NCBI RefSeq assembly: GCF_000585495.1
Contig: NZ_CP007264.1
Coordinates: 310,001-374,000, forward strand
DNA from: Thermococcus nautili
Lineage (GTDB): Archaea; Methanobacteriota_B; Thermococci; Thermococcales; Thermococcaceae
DNA length: 64,000 nucleotides
Direction: 5' to 3'
The notes beneath the pieces are model-generated. The model had not been told where the DNA came from and made no database searches. It saw only the letters and a list, made by a program, of their open reading frames with translations. Numbering within the stretch: the first letter of the stretch is position 1; every line of letters begins with the position of its first letter. The position numbers and the translations under genes were made by a program. Positions 33,784 through 46,151 of this stretch are shown here, one piece after another.

Positions 33784-33793
33784 CTTATAAACC
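33784..33793 (-). promoter_or_regulatory. TATA box of the mbx operon
   Basis: On the minus strand GGTTTATAAG, 60-70 bases before the mbxA start. It is the only strong archaeal promoter signal seen ahead of the 13 coupled genes. Confidence 0.65.
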
Positions 33794-33947
33794 TTACCTG
33801 GGAAGAAGAAAGGTTTAGAACTTTTGGTTAAAATAGGGGTCTCTAATTTGTCCCATAGTCCGGAAAAGCGTCCACGAGCGTTCATTCTTCGAGAAGAGGT
33901 AACAAAATCTTTTGGGGAAAGAAGGGATACTGGCCAAAAAAATTCGG

Positions 33948-34448
33948 TCAGTAGATGGATATCCTCTTGACGCCTTCGAGCTTTGAGAGCTCGTTGATGA
34001 GGTCGCCGGGTATGGGCTTCTCGGTTATGATGGTCAGGGTTGCCTCAGGGTAGAGCTCCGGGTCTTCCGCGACGACCTGAACTATGTTGATGTCGCGCTC
34101 CGCTATCTTCTGCGCAATCTTGGCGAGTATTCCTATGGCCCTCGGCTCGGGCTCAATCTCGATGACGCCGTAGCCAACGTGCCTGCCGACGTACTTCATA
34201 TGGACGGTCGGCTCGAGGTTGGTGTATATCTCCTTGAGCTCCGGAACCTTGAGTATCATGGCAACGGTTTCCTTGACGACACGCCTGTCAACGTCGAGGG
34301 CCTTGGCTATCTTTGTGTAGGGCACCTCGATGTCTCCAGCCTTTATCTTCATGTCCTCTGAGACCTTGAGGCCGTACTTGAGAAGCGTCTTGGCGATTTG
34401 CTTTCTGACGGGATACTCATCAAAGTAATGCTCAATCTTCCCCCACAT
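33948..34448 (-). CDS. HTH-ACT domain regulator of amino-acid metabolism (COG2150-like)
   Basis: 166 residues. A winged-HTH-like N-terminal half (VPYTKIAKALDVDRRVVKETV) and an ACT domain (GYGVIEIEPEPRAIGILAKI, NIVQVVAEDPELYPEATLTI). ACT domains bind amino acids, so this should be an amino-acid-responsive regulator; its targets are unknown. ATG 34448. It is divergent from the radical SAM gene with about 157 bases between. The roughly 230 bases on its 3' side up to the mbx promoter hold nothing else that I can identify. Confidence 0.85.
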   Translation of the reverse strand: MWGKIEHYFDEYPVRKQIAKTLLKYGLKVSEDMKIKAGDIEVPYTKIAKALDVDRRVVKETVAMILKVPELKEIYTNLEPTVHMKYVGRHVGYGVIEIEPEPRAIGILAKIAQKIAERDINIVQVVAEDPELYPEATLTIITEKPIPGDLINELSKLEGVKRISIY

Positions 34449-34605
34449 GAGCTACCACCCAGTTCAGTTCACCAGTAGACTCTTTAAGCCAATAGTATTA
34501 AAATGTTTCCATGCCCGCATGTCTTCAAGGGGGGAATTTAAAAGTCTTCCGGACGGATGTTTTGTCCATCAACGGGTTTTTAAACGCACCGTTAAACTCA
34601 CGACC

Positions 34606-35865
34606 ATGATAGAGCTTCGCCTTCCCCACGTGACGTTTGAGGATTTGGGAGACACGATACGGCTAATCTGGCGTGAGACCCTTTACGCGGACTTTCCAAA
34701 GCGAGAGCTTGAACGGGTCATCCGGAAGAAGTACCGCGTCTCACCTCAAATCACGGCCCGAAACGGCGCGCTAATCATAGACACCGACTACGAGAAAGTT
34801 GAAGGCTTCATAGCGCTCTACATTCAAAACAACCTCGGAGCACTTCTCAGGAACCGCTACACGAAGAGGAAGGTCCTCTACATTCACGAGGCCATGGACG
34901 TTCCGCTCCTCGGCTACAACGCCTTCGGTTTGATAGACAGGGGAACTAACCTGATTCAAATTAGGGGCGTCAGCGGGTGCAACCTGAGCTGTATCTTCTG
35001 CTCCGTTGATGAGGGGCCATATTCGAGGACGAGAAAGCTTGACTACGTCGTTGATATCGACTATTTGATGAAGTGGTTCGACGAGGTCGCGAGGATAAAG
35101 GGAAGGGGTTTGGAGGCACACCTCGACGGTCAGGGTGAACCGCTCATCTACCCCTTCAGAGTGGAACTCGTTCAGGCGTTGCGGGAGCACCCGAACGTCT
35201 CGGTAATCTCGATGCAGAGCAACGGGACGCTTCTCAACGACAAGCTCGTCGAGGAGTTGGCGGAGGCCGGCCTCGACAGGGTGAACCTCTCAATACACTC
35301 CCTCGACCCGGACAAGGCGAAGATGCTCATGGGAATGAAGAGCTACGACCTTGAGCACGTTCTGGAGATGGCGGAGGCCCTTGTGAACGCGGGAATAGAC
35401 GTCCTCATTGCCCCGGTCATAATTTTCGGAATCAACGACGACGAGGCGGAGGCGTTCATAGAGTTCGCGAGGAAAATCGGCGCCGGAAAGCGCTGGCCGG
35501 CCCTCGGCTTCCAGAACTACATTCCCTACAAGTTCGGCAGGAACCCGGTCATAGCCAAGACTGTCCCCTTCAAGGAGTTCTACGCCTGGCTGAGGGGGCT
35601 TGAGGAGAAAACAGGAATGAAGCCCCTCGTCCTGAAGCCGAGCCACTTCGGCATGGAGAAGCGCGAGTTCATTCCCCTCGCCTTCCGGCCTGGGGAGGTC
35701 GTAAAGGCAGAGGTCGTCCTTCCGGGCAGGATTGAGGGTGAAATGCTTGCGAAGGCCAGAAACCGGCTCATCGAGGTCGTTGGAACGAAGGCGGAAGTCG
35801 GGGACAGAATAAAGGTGAGAATCGTGCGGACGAGGCACGGTATCTACATCGGGACCGAGGTTTGA
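34606..35865 (+). CDS. Radical SAM protein with C-terminal TRAM-like domain (COG2100-like)
   Basis: 419 residues. The cluster motif is C125-x3-C129-x2-C132 (SGCNLSCIFCSV), with LDGQGEPLIYP as the SAM loop and MQSNGTLL further on. The last 60 residues (VVLPGRIEGEMLAKARNRL, VGDRIKVRIVRTRHGIYIG) look like a TRAM RNA-binding domain, as in tRNA-modifying methylthiotransferases. An RNA substrate is therefore plausible, but the reaction is unknown. TATA-like TTTTTAAACG at about 34578-34587 makes the ATG at 34606 leaderless. A frame extending back to 34447 crosses that promoter. Confidence 0.88.
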   Translation: MIELRLPHVTFEDLGDTIRLIWRETLYADFPKRELERVIRKKYRVSPQITARNGALIIDTDYEKVEGFIALYIQNNLGALLRNRYTKRKVLYIHEAMDVPLLGYNAFGLIDRGTNLIQIRGVSGCNLSCIFCSVDEGPYSRTRKLDYVVDIDYLMKWFDEVARIKGRGLEAHLDGQGEPLIYPFRVELVQALREHPNVSVISMQSNGTLLNDKLVEELAEAGLDRVNLSIHSLDPDKAKMLMGMKSYDLEHVLEMAEALVNAGIDVLIAPVIIFGINDDEAEAFIEFARKIGAGKRWPALGFQNYIPYKFGRNPVIAKTVPFKEFYAWLRGLEEKTGMKPLVLKPSHFGMEKREFIPLAFRPGEVVKAEVVLPGRIEGEMLAKARNRLIEVVGTKAEVGDRIKVRIVRTRHGIYIGTEV

Positions 35866-35906
35866 AAAACTTTTTAAAGTAAATTCCCAACTTCTTTTGA
35901 TGCGTT

Positions 35907-36557
35907 ATGAGGGGGCGCGCCCTTATTGTCCTCATTGTAGTCGCCGCAGTTATTGGCCTCGGAATAGCTTCGGAATTCTCAGTGCTCTCCGAAGTGTCGG
36001 GGGAGTCCCATTTTGATGGTTCTCTTATTCTCAACGATACCGGCTGGAGGAGTGCTCCAGAGAATCCCAACGTCGTTTACGTGGCCCTGCTAGTTTCCGA
36101 GCCGCAACTTTTGGAAGCCCTTAAAAGTTCTCTCTCAACAGTTATACGCTCCCATAACTTGACCCCTGAATTCGTTGATGAACCCATGAACTACGACCTC
36201 AAGGGACGGCTTGTCGTGGTTTTCCTTCCCCACTCCTTCAGCAAGAACCGGATTCTCTATCGGGAATACGGGGTCTCTGGAATCCTCTACTACTCCTACG
36301 CCGGTGATGCCGAGACCTTTACCTTGCTAACAAACGGCAAAACCCTCTCAGGAGAAAACCTGGAGAAGCTTGCCATAAAACTTCGCGTTTCGAGCATCGA
36401 AAGGCTAAACGAAGAGCATATTCTCAACCAGACGGTTTCCGTGACCTACTGGTGGAAACTAAGGGTAAAGGCGGGAATACTCACGGAAAGAGACCCCTAC
36501 AAGACGATTGCCAAGCAGATTGCCCTGGAACTGGATAGCTTCCTGAGGAGTCATTAG
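35907..36557 (+). CDS. Membrane-anchored or secreted protein of unknown function
   Basis: 216 residues. An N-terminal hydrophobic helix (ALIVLIVVAAVIGLGIAS) with a basic start is a signal or anchor, followed by an external domain with NDT, NQT glycosylation-type sites. The end, KAGILTERDPYKTIAKQIALELD, resembles the end of the next gene product (RAGYLSKFDPYLELAKIISEKTG), so the two are probably tandem paralogues. No known family recognised. Confidence 0.75.
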   Translation: MRGRALIVLIVVAAVIGLGIASEFSVLSEVSGESHFDGSLILNDTGWRSAPENPNVVYVALLVSEPQLLEALKSSLSTVIRSHNLTPEFVDEPMNYDLKGRLVVVFLPHSFSKNRILYREYGVSGILYYSYAGDAETFTLLTNGKTLSGENLEKLAIKLRVSSIERLNEEHILNQTVSVTYWWKLRVKAGILTERDPYKTIAKQIALELDSFLRSH

Positions 36558-36578
36558 TTCTGTTTTGGGGTGGAATCC

Positions 36579-37121
36579 ATGCGAACCGGTGCGACCGTGT
36601 TCCTCCTCTTACTTCTTGTTGCACTCTCTGTTCACCAGCTCGTGTCCCACAGCACCTCCTGCTGGTGGAGTTCGGAGGTAAACCCCTCGCTGGAACCCGG
36701 AAACGGAACCGTGTACGTTTACTTTGATGGAGGGGGCAACACGTACCTATACCTTCCCGTCTACCTGAACTGGTCTCTCCGTCCGCTGGGACTAACTCCA
36801 ATTTTTGTTGACTGGAACGCTTCCAACGTCACCGGAAACGTCCTTATCGTGTCAGTACCATTCTGGGGCGAATTTGCGGGCTTTCTTTCGGTGACGTACC
36901 GTGCTAACGTAACAATTGAATACTACAAGAATGTCAGCGTCAGGGAAGTGATTCTCAGGCACGTCAACGGGCAGAAAGTTCCGGCCGAGCCCGCCGCGAG
37001 GGCTCATCTCACGGTCACGATGAGGGCAGGGTACCTTTCAAAGTTCGACCCGTATCTCGAGCTGGCAAAAATCATCTCCGAGAAAACAGGAAAAATTTTG
37101 AGGCCCTCAGATAAACCTTGA
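36579..37121 (+). CDS. Secreted protein, probable tandem paralogue of the preceding gene
   Basis: 180 residues: signal helix (GATVFLLLLLVALSVHQLV), several N-x-S/T sites and a C-terminal block similar to the preceding gene (AGYLSKFDPYLELAK). The N-terminal halves have diverged beyond recognition by eye. ATG 36579 follows GGGGTGG, deciding against GTG 36570. It starts 21 bases after the previous stop, so the two form an operon. Its end overlaps the convergent wecB by 15 bases. Confidence 0.75.
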   Translation: MRTGATVFLLLLLVALSVHQLVSHSTSCWWSSEVNPSLEPGNGTVYVYFDGGGNTYLYLPVYLNWSLRPLGLTPIFVDWNASNVTGNVLIVSVPFWGEFAGFLSVTYRANVTIEYYKNVSVREVILRHVNGQKVPAEPAARAHLTVTMRAGYLSKFDPYLELAKIISEKTGKILRPSDKP

Positions 37122-38240
37122 GCTCCTAACCCTCAGCTCTCCCCTTTCGTGGAGTTCCAGTAGGATTTTTGCTATCCTTTCCCCGGCCCTTCCGTCGCCG
37201 AAGGGGTTCGGAGCGTTCGCCATCTTCTCGTAGAACTCTTCGTCTTCCATCAGCCGTCTAAGGTAACCGAGGGCGCGGTCCTTTTCAAGGCCGACGAGTA
37301 TGTTTCCGCCGGCCTCCACAGTCTCCGGCCTCTCTGTGTTGTATCGGAGGGTCAGGCAGGGTACGCCGAGGATTATAGCCTCCTCCTGTATTCCCCCTGA
37401 ATCGGTCATTATTGCAAAGGCGTTCTTCTCGAGCCCGAGGAAGTCGAGGTAGCCGAGGGGCTTTGTGACCGTGAGGTTCTCAATCGCCTCCACTCTCTCC
37501 AGCAGTCCAAACTCCTCCAGCCTCTTCCTCGTGCGCGGGTGCATTGGGTATATAGCTCTCATCGGCAGGCTTTCAAGGATTTGGACGAGCTTCTCAAGGT
37601 TCTCCCGGCTGTCGGTGTTCTCCGCCCGGTGGGCCGTTATGAGGACGTATTCCTTTGGTTTAAGGTTAAACCTCTCAAGGACGTCGCTCTTCTTCTCAGC
37701 CACCTCGGCGTTCTGCAAAACCGCATCAACAATCGTGTTGCCGACGACGTAGACGTTCTCGGTTATCCCCTCGCGTTCGAGGTTTTTCTTAGCCTCCTCA
37801 GTCGGCGGAAAGAGAACCTCGCTCGCGTGGTCTGCAAGAATCCTGTTTATCTCCTCTGGCATCGTTCTGTCAAAGCTTCTCAAGCCGGCCTCGACGTGAG
37901 CTACCGGAATCTTCAGCTTGACGCTGGCCAGAGCTCCAGCCAGAACCGTGTTGGTGTCGCCCTGAACGAGCGTAACATCTGGCCTCTCGTCCATCAAAAC
38001 CCTCTCTATTTTTATCATCGCCTTTCCGGTCTGCTCCGCCTGTGTTCCAGAGCCGACTTCGAGGTGGTAGTCTATCCTCGGAAGCTCAAGCTCCTCAAGG
38101 AAGACGCTGCTCATCTCGTAGTCGTAGTGCTGACCTGTGTGGATTAGAAGGGGCTCTACGTCCCTCTCAAGGAACGCCCTTATGACCGGCGCGAGCTTTA
38201 TTATCTCCGGCCTCGTTCCAAAGACGAAAGCGGGCTTCAA
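37107..38240 (-). CDS. wecB: UDP-N-acetylglucosamine 2-epimerase (non-hydrolysing)
   Basis: 377 residues; interconverts UDP-GlcNAc and UDP-ManNAc. Family blocks: FGTRPEIIKLAPVI, HTGQHYDYEM, QGDTNTVLAGA, HVEAGLRSFDRTMPEE and TDSGGIQEEA. Length is standard. It overlaps wecC by 4 bases (ATGA); together they make UDP-ManNAcA for surface glycans or protein glycosylation. Cytoplasmic. Confidence 0.95.
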   Translation of the reverse strand: MKPAFVFGTRPEIIKLAPVIRAFLERDVEPLLIHTGQHYDYEMSSVFLEELELPRIDYHLEVGSGTQAEQTGKAMIKIERVLMDERPDVTLVQGDTNTVLAGALASVKLKIPVAHVEAGLRSFDRTMPEEINRILADHASEVLFPPTEEAKKNLEREGITENVYVVGNTIVDAVLQNAEVAEKKSDVLERFNLKPKEYVLITAHRAENTDSRENLEKLVQILESLPMRAIYPMHPRTRKRLEEFGLLERVEAIENLTVTKPLGYLDFLGLEKNAFAIMTDSGGIQEEAIILGVPCLTLRYNTERPETVEAGGNILVGLEKDRALGYLRRLMEDEEFYEKMANAPNPFGDGRAGERIAKILLELHERGELRVRSSRFI

Positions 38241-39508
38241 AACTCACCCCTCCCGATGCCCTTGAAGAGGAAGCCCCTCGGCGGGTTCTCGACCACGTGC
38301 CTGCCGTCTATGAGAATTCTCGTCCGCATGAGCTTTCCGAGTTTTTCCCAGTCGAGGGACTTGAACGCCGTGTGGTCGGTGGCAATAACGACGGCGTCCG
38401 CGTTTTCAACCGCTTCCTCGACGCTCCCGCTCGTGCCCGGGACGAAGGGGTCGTAGGTTTTAACGGCCTTCACGTCCCCCTCTATCTCTTCGATGAAGGC
38501 CAGCGCCGGCGAGTTCCTCGTGTCGTCGCTGTCGCCCTTGTATGCCAGTCCGAGGACCGCTATGGTGGCGTCCTCGGGCGGAACGTTCAGCTCCTTAAGC
38601 GCCGAGAAGAGCAAATCCTTCGTAAAGAGGGGCATAGAGTCGTTTATCTCCCTCGCGAGCTTTATGAGCCCGAAGTCCTCTTTGGCTGGCCAGAGGAGGA
38701 GGTGCGGGTCCTTCGGGAGGCAGTGGCCGCCGACCCCTATCCCGGGGGTGTGGATTCTAACGCGCGGGTGCGTGTTGGCAAGCTCTATTGCCTCGAAGAC
38801 GTCTATCCCGTACTGGTGAGCGAGAAAGGCGAACTCGTTCGCCAAAGCTATGTTCACATCCCTGAAGGTGTTCTCCATCAGCTTGACGACCTCACTGACG
38901 GTCGAGTTCGTCTTGAACGTCTGCCCCTTGACGAAGGAGCGGTAGAGCCTTTCGGCCATCTCGGCGCTCTCGGGCGTTATCCCGCCGAAGATGCGGGAGT
39001 TGTAGACGAGCTCCTTAAAAATCCTGCCCGGCATTACCCTCTCCGGCGCGTGGACCATGTAGAAGTCCTTTCCCGCCTTGAAGCCCGTCAGCTCCTCGAT
39101 GAGCTTCGCCATCTTAACTGTCGTGAGGGGCGGAACGGTGCTCTCTATGACCACCAGCGAGCCCCTTTTCATGGCCTTTGCAACGGTTTTAACGGCGCTC
39201 TCAAGGTAGCTCAGGTCCGGCGTTTTGTCCTCCCTCAGGGGGGTTTGAACACAGATTATGTACGCATCCTTCCCCCGTATCTCCTCTGGGTCTGAGGTTG
39301 CCCTGAGGTTGCCGCTTTCAACGGCCTTTCTGAGCAGCTCGTCTATCTCGGGCTCGACGATGTGGGCTTTCCCCGAGTTTATCTTCTCGACTACTTCTTC
39401 CCTTATTTCATAACCGGTGACATTGAAACCGGCGTTCGCGAACATTATCGCCGTTGGGAGGCCTATGTAGCCGAGGCCTATGACCGCTATCTCCCTTATC
39501 CCGTCCAT
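38237..39508 (-). CDS. wecC: UDP-N-acetyl-D-mannosamine dehydrogenase
   Basis: 423 residues of the UDP-glucose/ManNAc dehydrogenase family, oxidising UDP-ManNAc to UDP-ManNAcA with NAD. N-terminal Rossmann start REIAVIGLGYIGLPTA, catalytic Cys in GVGGHCLPKDP, and C-terminal domain GLAYKGDSDDTRNSPA. ATG 39508 follows GGTGGAAGTG; a longer frame to 39622 crosses the promoter (GGCTTTTATCC on the minus strand, about 39539-39549). First gene of the wecC-wecB operon. Confidence 0.94.
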   Translation of the reverse strand: MDGIREIAVIGLGYIGLPTAIMFANAGFNVTGYEIREEVVEKINSGKAHIVEPEIDELLRKAVESGNLRATSDPEEIRGKDAYIICVQTPLREDKTPDLSYLESAVKTVAKAMKRGSLVVIESTVPPLTTVKMAKLIEELTGFKAGKDFYMVHAPERVMPGRIFKELVYNSRIFGGITPESAEMAERLYRSFVKGQTFKTNSTVSEVVKLMENTFRDVNIALANEFAFLAHQYGIDVFEAIELANTHPRVRIHTPGIGVGGHCLPKDPHLLLWPAKEDFGLIKLAREINDSMPLFTKDLLFSALKELNVPPEDATIAVLGLAYKGDSDDTRNSPALAFIEEIEGDVKAVKTYDPFVPGTSGSVEEAVENADAVVIATDHTAFKSLDWEKLGKLMRTRILIDGRHVVENPPRGFLFKGIGRGEF

Positions 39509-39801
39509 CACTTCCACCGGAGCGGGTTGGAACGGCCGGATAAAAGCCTTTTTGAGGTAACGATTTTGAAAGCGTTGGAACCGTTTTGGTGCGCCTATCA
39601 AGAACTTCCTTCGCCTGGACACTCTTGTTCACTTAGCCCGGTAGTAGTGGCCCGGCGAAAACCTACATCATGGAAGGAAAGCGTTAGAAAGCGTTTTTCA
39701 TTGAAAGGAGCCATCTGAAACGTCCGAAAAAACGCTTCTGCAACCGTTTTTTGGAAAGCCTTATATTGGACAAAGCCGTTCACTCATCGGCGGGTGGTAG
39801 A
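39509..39801. promoter_or_regulatory. Divergent promoter region with repeated GAAAGCGTT sites
   Basis: No gene in these 293 bases. GAAAGCGTT occurs at 39568-39576, 39676-39684 and 39686-39694, and its complement core AACGCTTC at 39730-39737. The outer copies lie about 19-21 bases upstream of the two TATA boxes (wecC side about 39549; plus-strand side CTTATATTGG at 39759-39768), an activator-like arrangement. A 10-bp stem (39688-39697/39727-39736) is also possible. Confidence 0.5.
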
Positions 39802-40848
39802 ATGAAGGTGTGGATTGACATCACGAACGCGCCTCACGTTCACTTTTTCAAGGGCCTCATCAGGGAACTGGAGAAGACTGGCCACGAGGTTCTAATCACG
39901 ACGAGGGAGTTCGACGGTCTTACCGGAATTCTCGACATGTTCGGTTTCGACTACTACGTGGTCGGAAAGCACGGGGGTTCCACCCTTGAGGGCAAGCTCA
40001 TCGCGAGCGCCGAGAGGGTTTACAAGCTCAGCCGGCTGATAATCGAGGAAAAGCCTGATTTGGCGGTTTACAAACACTCGGTCGAGGCACCGCGCGTTGC
40101 CTTCGGCCTCGGGATTCCGAGCATAGGCTTCGTTGATAACGAGACCGCCATAGCCCAAAACAAGCTCATACTCCCCTTCACGAAGCTCCTCCTCTTCCCG
40201 AAGGCGATAGACGCCTACGAGCTCCTCAAGTGCGGCGCCGACCCCAACGGCATGAAGCCCGTAAACGGCTTCTCGGAACTGGCGCATCTCTACGGCTTCA
40301 GGCCCGACAGAAAGGTTCTCAGGGAGCTCGGCCTCAGGAGGAACGGCTACATAGTGATGCGCACCGAGCCGGTCAAGGCCAACTACTTCAACGGGCCAGA
40401 GAGGAGCGTCCTCGAAGACGTTATCCCCCTCCTACCCGAGATGCCCATCGTGCTCTTCCCGAGGACGGAGGAGCAGAGGAGGCGTTTTGAGCGCTTTGAC
40501 AACGTGATAATGCCCGAGAAGCCCGTTGACAGTTTAAGCCTCCTCTACTACGCGAGGCTCATGATAGGGGCCGGTGGGACTATGAACAGGGAGGCGATAG
40601 CCCTCGGAACACCGACAATCTCGACCTACCCCGGAAGGCTCCTCGCGGTCACGAGGTGGCTCGTCGAGCTCGGTGTCAAGTTCCACTCAACTGACCCGGC
40701 GGAGGTTGCCGAGGTCGCGGAAAGGATGATAGAGGCCAACGGGAGTTACAGGAACTACATAAGGAGCGTTGTCGCGGGCCTTGAGAACCCAATGGACGCG
40801 ATACTGAGGGAAATAGAAACATACGAGGAGAACGGGACCTTCGAGGTC

Positions 40849-43670
<2,822 letters not shown>

Positions 43671-44741
43671 CTAGCCTTTCAATATTTTTTCCACGAGGGG
43701 GTCTATTATCCTGTACTCCCCGTTTTCTTTCCTCACCCAGCCCATTTTCTCAAGGTTCTTCAGGAGCGCAGATAGTCTCGCGTTCGTTATAGGTCCGCTT
43801 TTTGCTTCCACGTAGTCCTTAACCTCCCTCCAGCGTGAGAGGCCCATTGCTATCGCCCTGAGGATTAGGGAGTACCTTGGAGAGCGCTTTTCGAGTTCAA
43901 GGAGCTCTTCCCGTATCATTGCCCGGGCCCTCTCGACAGTTCTCTCCATGGCCCTCTCGAAACTTCCGCTCTTCCAGTAGTTAAACCCAAACTCCACGAG
44001 CCAGCCCGGAATGCCGTCGAGCTCATCAACAGCTCTCTTTATCTCCCCCTCCGGAACTTTCAAGCCGACTTCTTCAAATCCTTCCCGCAGGAAAGCCTCC
44101 GAGAGTTCCCTCGGGAATGGCTTAACTTCAACCTCCTCATAAACCCTGCCGAATAGTGGACTTGAGTAATCGTCGATGCCTATGAAATCATGGAGGAGGC
44201 CGACCTCCGAGCCTGTGAACACGAAGCCAAGGTTCGGCAGGGAGTCGTAAGCGTAGGCCATTCCCGCCAAAAGGTCTTTTCCACCCCTCGGCCCGTAGAA
44301 TCGAAGGTACTGGGCCTCGTCGAAAGCCAAAACGACCCTCCCAAACTTTTCACCGAGGCCGTTTAAAAGTTCGAAGATGTCTATTATGGTAGTCTCCTTT
44401 GGTTTGATTTTTATCCCGGCCAAATTAACGCTCTCAAGCTTTATCCCGCTCAGAAAGCCAAACCTGCCCTTCCCGAGGAGTATCTTTCTAATCTCGTCCA
44501 CAAGAACGGCGGGGCTTATCATCCCTCCACCGGATGCATAGAGTCTCCTTGCGTCGAGGTAAAGGCCGAGACCGTCAAATTCATTAAGAGTCACCCTCAG
44601 GAGGGAACTCTTCCCCACCCTCCGGATTCCGATGAGAACCGTTATCGGGTACTCTTCCATTCCCTTAAGCAGAGAGTTCAGCTCCTTCTCCCTGTCGAAA
44701 ATTTCCTCCCTCCTGCTCTTCGGCCTCGGGTCAAACAACAT
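43671..44741 (-). CDS. Archaeal STAND/AAA-type ATPase with C-terminal winged helix
   Basis: 356 residues of the archaeal ATPase family (PF01637, COG1672-like). Walker A is GIRRVGKSS (38-46), Walker B VVLAFDEAQYLR, and sensor VFTGSEVG. The C-terminal 90 residues (RWREVKDYVEAKSGPITNARLSALL) form a winged helix, probably DNA-binding. Cellular role unknown; such genes multiply in Thermococcales. ATG 44741 is immediately downstream of two tandem GTATCG-N4-CGATAC inverted repeats that overlap its promoter. Autoregulation is a natural guess. Confidence 0.83.
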   Translation of the reverse strand: MLFDPRPKSRREEIFDREKELNSLLKGMEEYPITVLIGIRRVGKSSLLRVTLNEFDGLGLYLDARRLYASGGGMISPAVLVDEIRKILLGKGRFGFLSGIKLESVNLAGIKIKPKETTIIDIFELLNGLGEKFGRVVLAFDEAQYLRFYGPRGGKDLLAGMAYAYDSLPNLGFVFTGSEVGLLHDFIGIDDYSSPLFGRVYEEVEVKPFPRELSEAFLREGFEEVGLKVPEGEIKRAVDELDGIPGWLVEFGFNYWKSGSFERAMERTVERARAMIREELLELEKRSPRYSLILRAIAMGLSRWREVKDYVEAKSGPITNARLSALLKNLEKMGWVRKENGEYRIIDPLVEKILKG

Positions 44742-44743
44742 AG

Positions 44744-44778
44744 GTATCGCCCCCGATACTAAGTATCGGTACCGATAC
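44744..44778. promoter_or_regulatory. Tandem inverted-repeat operator GTATCG-N4-CGATAC
   Basis: Four perfect half-sites: GTATCG 44744-44749, CGATAC 44754-44759, GTATCG 44763-44768, CGATAC 44773-44778. Spacers are 4, 3 and 4 bases. The block overlaps the minus-strand TATA-like ATTTAAGTATC and ends 2 bases before the ATPase ATG, so a bound protein would block initiation. Confidence 0.75.
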
Positions 44779-44845
44779 TTAAATGTTGCTGAGGCAAACA
44801 ACAGCAATATATAATGAAGGTGTAAAAAAGAAGCCCGCAAGTAGC

Positions 44846-46093
44846 TCAGTGAATCTTGTACCTCAGGAACGCGCCGAGGCCTCCAAAGGCCTTGTAGAAC
44901 TGCTGGCCCTCCTCGGTGTCGAGGGAGATTATCTCCACGTTCGAGCCGGCTTCCTCCGCCATCTTGATGAGCTCCTCCGCGACGTCCCACTTCTCGAAGG
45001 TTATGTTCTGACTGCCACACTTTGGACAGTGGGTCAGCTTCTTCTTGTAGACGTGGAACTCCTGCTCGCTCATCGTCTTCTCCTCGCTCCAGCCGCAGTT
45101 GTTGCACTTGGCCTTGACGCGAACCTTGTCATAGCCCTCGCTGATGAGGAGCGTGTCAACGGCGCCGAGCTCAAGGGCCTGGCGGACTTCCTTCTCACCG
45201 TAGGTTATCATCCCCGTGTCCTTGACGAGGTGCCTGAAGAAGTCCTGGATAAGTTTCCTCTCCTTGACCGCCTCATGGTCTCTGAGTATATCGCTGGCCT
45301 TCTCAACGAGCTCCCTTAGGCCGTACTCGCCGTGGTAGCTTATGTCGACGACGCCGATAATCTTCTTCCTCAGCTCGTGGTGGAGGTAATCACCCTCAAC
45401 GAACTCCTCCTTGGTCGGCCCGGGACCGCCGATGATGATTCCCCTCAGCTCGCCCTTCTCAAGGAGCGGGAGGAAGGCCTTGTTGGCGTGCTCGCCGATG
45501 CGCTTCATGAACTCGTGCGTTTCCTGCTCGCGAATCCTCTCGTAACGCCTCGCCGACTGACCACCGGCCCTCGTCTTTCCTGGAACGTTCGAGGTGAGCT
45601 CGTCTATAACCTCAATCCTCTTGCCCCTGAGGAGGCCTATCGTTGCCTCGTTCTTCTCGACGGTTATGAGGCCGTACGCATCTTTAACGCGGAGCATCTC
45701 CTCAAGCGGTTCGGTAACGAAGGTCTGGTCACAGCGGTAGAGGCGGACCTTGAGGGGCTCGGGCGGAACGATGGCCCAGAGTCTTATGTCGCTGACTCCC
45801 TCCTGCTCGCTGACGTTACCGACGAACAGGGCAAGGCCGTTCTCCGGAGTCTTGCGGTAGAGCTTGAGGTGCTGCATCGCCCTTTCGAGGGCTCCTAAAA
45901 CGTTCTTTCGAGTTGACTTGCTCTTGATGTTCTGGGCCGTTCCGTACTCCTCGCGGAGCTGTTGCATGACCTTGTTGATGTCGTAGCCGGCCGGAATGTA
46001 AAGACTGACGAGTTCGGTCGCTCGACCTCGATAGCTCTTGAGTTCTTCAACCTTCTTCTTGAGCTCGTACATTTCCGCTGACTTGTGAGACAT
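44846..46093 (-). CDS. prf1: Peptide chain release factor aRF1
   Basis: 415 residues; archaeal/eukaryotic release factor recognising all three stop codons. NIKS at 55-58 reads the stop codon, GGQ at 177-179 triggers peptide release, and domain 3 carries a zinc site (CNNCGW, CPKCGS). Start ATG 46093 follows GGGGTGATG; the earlier GTG at 46102 lies in that site. Alone on its transcript. Confidence 0.97.
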   Translation of the reverse strand: MSHKSAEMYELKKKVEELKSYRGRATELVSLYIPAGYDINKVMQQLREEYGTAQNIKSKSTRKNVLGALERAMQHLKLYRKTPENGLALFVGNVSEQEGVSDIRLWAIVPPEPLKVRLYRCDQTFVTEPLEEMLRVKDAYGLITVEKNEATIGLLRGKRIEVIDELTSNVPGKTRAGGQSARRYERIREQETHEFMKRIGEHANKAFLPLLEKGELRGIIIGGPGPTKEEFVEGDYLHHELRKKIIGVVDISYHGEYGLRELVEKASDILRDHEAVKERKLIQDFFRHLVKDTGMITYGEKEVRQALELGAVDTLLISEGYDKVRVKAKCNNCGWSEEKTMSEQEFHVYKKKLTHCPKCGSQNITFEKWDVAEELIKMAEEAGSNVEIISLDTEEGQQFYKAFGGLGAFLRYKIH

Positions 46094-46151
46094 GAGCATC
46101 ACCCCTTCTCTTCCCGTTCCCGGTTAAAAGGGGCCACTTATAAAAGTTGGC

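Noticed and set aside
38297-39295. A 332-codon plus-strand open frame
   Set aside because: It lies wholly antisense to wecC, has no family features, and arises from the GC-rich codon pattern of the real gene.
39676-39740. Intrinsic terminator hairpin
   Set aside because: The 10-bp stem has a 29-base loop and lies between two divergent promoters, so it is more likely a set of protein sites.
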